Source: Sphingomonas faeni (lineage in GTDB: Bacteria > Pseudomonadota > Alphaproteobacteria > Sphingomonadales > Sphingomonadaceae). Taken from it: a stretch of DNA of 64,000 bases. Location of the stretch: the NCBI RefSeq assembly GCF_030817315.1, contig NZ_JAUSZF010000001.1, positions 1,906,501-1,970,500 of the forward strand, given 5' to 3'. Under the pieces are notes generated by a model. That model was not told the origin of the DNA. It saw only the letters and a list, made by a program, of their open reading frames with translations, and made no database searches. This document shows positions 62,542-64,000 of this stretch, in pieces. The position numbers were made by a program, and so were the translations under genes. Every line of letters begins with the position of its first letter. The first letter of the stretch is position 1.

Positions 62542-63972
62542 ATGACCCGCATCCCCCTGACACTGTATAACAGCCTTTCGCGCCAGCTCGAGACCTTCCA
62601 GCCGATCGATCCGACCGATGTCGGGCTCTACACCTGCGGGCCGACCGTCTATAATTACCAGCACATCGGCAACATGCGCGCCTTCCTGTTCGCCGACACG
62701 CTCGGCCGCGTGCTTCGCTGGAAGGGGTGGCCGACGACCCACATCATCAACATCACCGATGTCGGGCACCTGACCTCCGACGCCGATGTCGGCGACGACA
62801 AGATGGAGAAGGCGGCGGCGGCGCAAGGGCGTTCGATTTGGGAGATCGCGGCCTATTATACCGACGTGTTCAAACGCGACGTCGCGCGGCTCAACATCGT
62901 GCCGCCCGCGCGTTGGGCGGTCGCGACGGATCATATCGCCGAAATGATCGCGTTCGCCGAACAGATCGCGCCGAAGCATTGCTACGCGCTCGACAGCGGG
63001 CTGTATTTCGACGTGTCGACCGTCCCCGACTATGGCCGCCTCGCGCGTGCCGGCAACGACGACATCGAAAGCCGGATCGAGCCCGTCGCCGGCAAGCGCA
63101 ACCCGCAAGATTTCGCGATCTGGCGCACCTCGACGCCGGGCGAGAACCGCCAGATGGAATGGGATTCGCCTTGGGGTCGCGGGGCGCCGGGCTGGCACCT
63201 CGAATGCTCGGTGATGAGCAAACACTATCTCGGCGCGCATTTCGATATCCACACTGGCGGAATCGACCACCGCGAGATCCACCATCCCAACGAGATCGCG
63301 CAGAACCAGGCGCACTGCGATTGCGCGGATACCGGCGCGAGCGTCTGGATGCACAACAACTTCCTGGTCGAGCGCGCCGGCAAGATGTCGAAGTCGACCG
63401 GCCAGTTCACGACGATGCAGACGATCGTCGACCGCGGCTTCCACCCCCTCGCCTACCGCCTGATGTGCCTCCAGGCGCATTATCGCAGCGAGCTGGAATT
63501 CTCGTGGGAGAACCTCGCGGCGGCGGCGATCCGTCTCAAGCGCATGGTGCAGGCGGTCGAGACTTTGCGCGCTCGTCCGCCGGGCGGCCCCTCGGGCAGC
63601 GCGATGCACTATGCCGACCGGCTGGAAGAGGCGGTCTCGGACGATCTCGCGACGCCGCGTGCGCTGCCGATCCTCGACGAACTGCTCGCGGACAAGCGCG
63701 TTGCACCAGCCGATCGGATAGCAGCACTCGACGATTTCGACGCGGTGCTGGGGCTGGACCTCGCAACGATCCGCCGCGAGGACCTCCGCATCCGTCCGGT
63801 ATCGGCGACGATCGACGAGGAGACGATCGCCGCGCGCCTGGCGGAGCGCCGCGACGCCCGCGCCGCAAAGGATTTCGAGCGGTCCGATGCGATCCGCGAC
63901 GAACTCGCCGCCGCAGGTGTCGAGGTGATGGACGGCGACTCGCTCGGCTGGGACTGGAAGATCGCGCTCTAA
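62542..63972 (+). CDS. cysS: Cysteinyl-tRNA synthetase
   Basis: 476 residues. Charges tRNA-Cys. Class I synthetase signatures: YTCGPTVYNYQHIGNMR with HIGN in place of HIGH, DVGHLTSDADVGDDKME, WHLECSVMSKHYLG with zinc-binding cysteine, GGIDHREIHHPNEIAQ, and GKMSKSTGQFTT. The C-terminal anticodon region is complete to WDWKIAL. The gene is divergent from rpsU. Confidence 0.96.
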   Translation: MTRIPLTLYNSLSRQLETFQPIDPTDVGLYTCGPTVYNYQHIGNMRAFLFADTLGRVLRWKGWPTTHIINITDVGHLTSDADVGDDKMEKAAAAQGRSIWEIAAYYTDVFKRDVARLNIVPPARWAVATDHIAEMIAFAEQIAPKHCYALDSGLYFDVSTVPDYGRLARAGNDDIESRIEPVAGKRNPQDFAIWRTSTPGENRQMEWDSPWGRGAPGWHLECSVMSKHYLGAHFDIHTGGIDHREIHHPNEIAQNQAHCDCADTGASVWMHNNFLVERAGKMSKSTGQFTTMQTIVDRGFHPLAYRLMCLQAHYRSELEFSWENLAAAAIRLKRMVQAVETLRARPPGGPSGSAMHYADRLEEAVSDDLATPRALPILDELLADKRVAPADRIAALDDFDAVLGLDLATIRREDLRIRPVSATIDEETIAARLAERRDARAAKDFERSDAIRDELAAAGVEVMDGDSLGWDWKIAL

Positions 63973-64000
63973 CCGCCTTTTCCCGGAGCGCGTGCTTCAT

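Overview
The window looks like chromosome of a Sphingomonas-type alphaproteobacterium. It has high GC. It carries a phosphate operon with extended PstC and PstA permeases and a terminal phoB, many paired GC-rich palindromic intergenic repeats of the kind common in sphingomonads, a BTLCP-type transglutaminase-like protein, PilZ proteins and a large exopolysaccharide locus. Species assignment is inference; no rRNA is present.

Layout. (1) 1-5.9 kb: pstS (5' truncated), pstC, pstA, pstB, phoU and phoB, tightly packed with start/stop overlaps, except for a repeat-filled pstS-pstC gap. (2) 6-17.8 kb: metabolic and housekeeping genes. These are a beta-oxidation-type SDR, an S24-family repressor divergent from two small genes, glutaryl-CoA dehydrogenase with a family III CoA transferase, a FucP-like MFS sugar transporter, a frameshifted 2Fe-2S subunit, an RcnB-like protein, a prolyl-hydroxylase-like dioxygenase and recJ. 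Nine paired palindromic repeats and one larger inverted repeat occur only here. (3) 17.9-28.3 kb: tRNA-Glu(TTC) followed by a 10.3-kb integrative island bounded by a 17-bp duplication of the tRNA 3' end, with a tyrosine integrase beside the right att site. Its cargo is visibly more AT-rich. It includes a MazG-like protein, a four-gene overlapping minus-strand cassette (duplicated zinc-ribbon protein, PUA/Nmad-like protein, HTH-ImmA/IrrE protease, PIN protein), a serine recombinase, a membrane protein and a protein with family-A-polymerase-like palm motifs. (4) 28.5-31.4 kb: an SDR and three PilZ proteins. (5) 31.7-58.5 kb: exopolysaccharide locus. It encodes an export protein, an outer-membrane barrel, a fused chain-length regulator/tyrosine kinase, two Wzy/ligase-like polymerases, a Wzx flippase, five glycosyltransferases, a priming sugar transferase, an acyltransferase, a clan-A glycoside hydrolase lipoprotein, galU and a UDP-GlcNAc 2-epimerase gene. 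A degraded galE copy and tiny membrane-protein genes lie inside it. (6) 58.5-64 kb: M48 protease, metallophosphoesterase, FKBP isomerase, rpsU and cysS.

How it fits together. The EPS genes look like a complete Wzx/Wzy-type pathway: priming at undecaprenyl phosphate, glycosyl transfer, flipping, polymerisation and export. The PilZ genes next to it make c-di-GMP control plausible. The most novel part is the tRNA-Glu island. Its minus-strand cassette joins a nucleic-acid-modification-type domain, an internally duplicated zinc-ribbon protein of unknown family and a protease/PIN pair. Separately the island encodes a minimal palm-domain polymerase-like protein beside an AT-rich, G-quadruplex-bearing gap.
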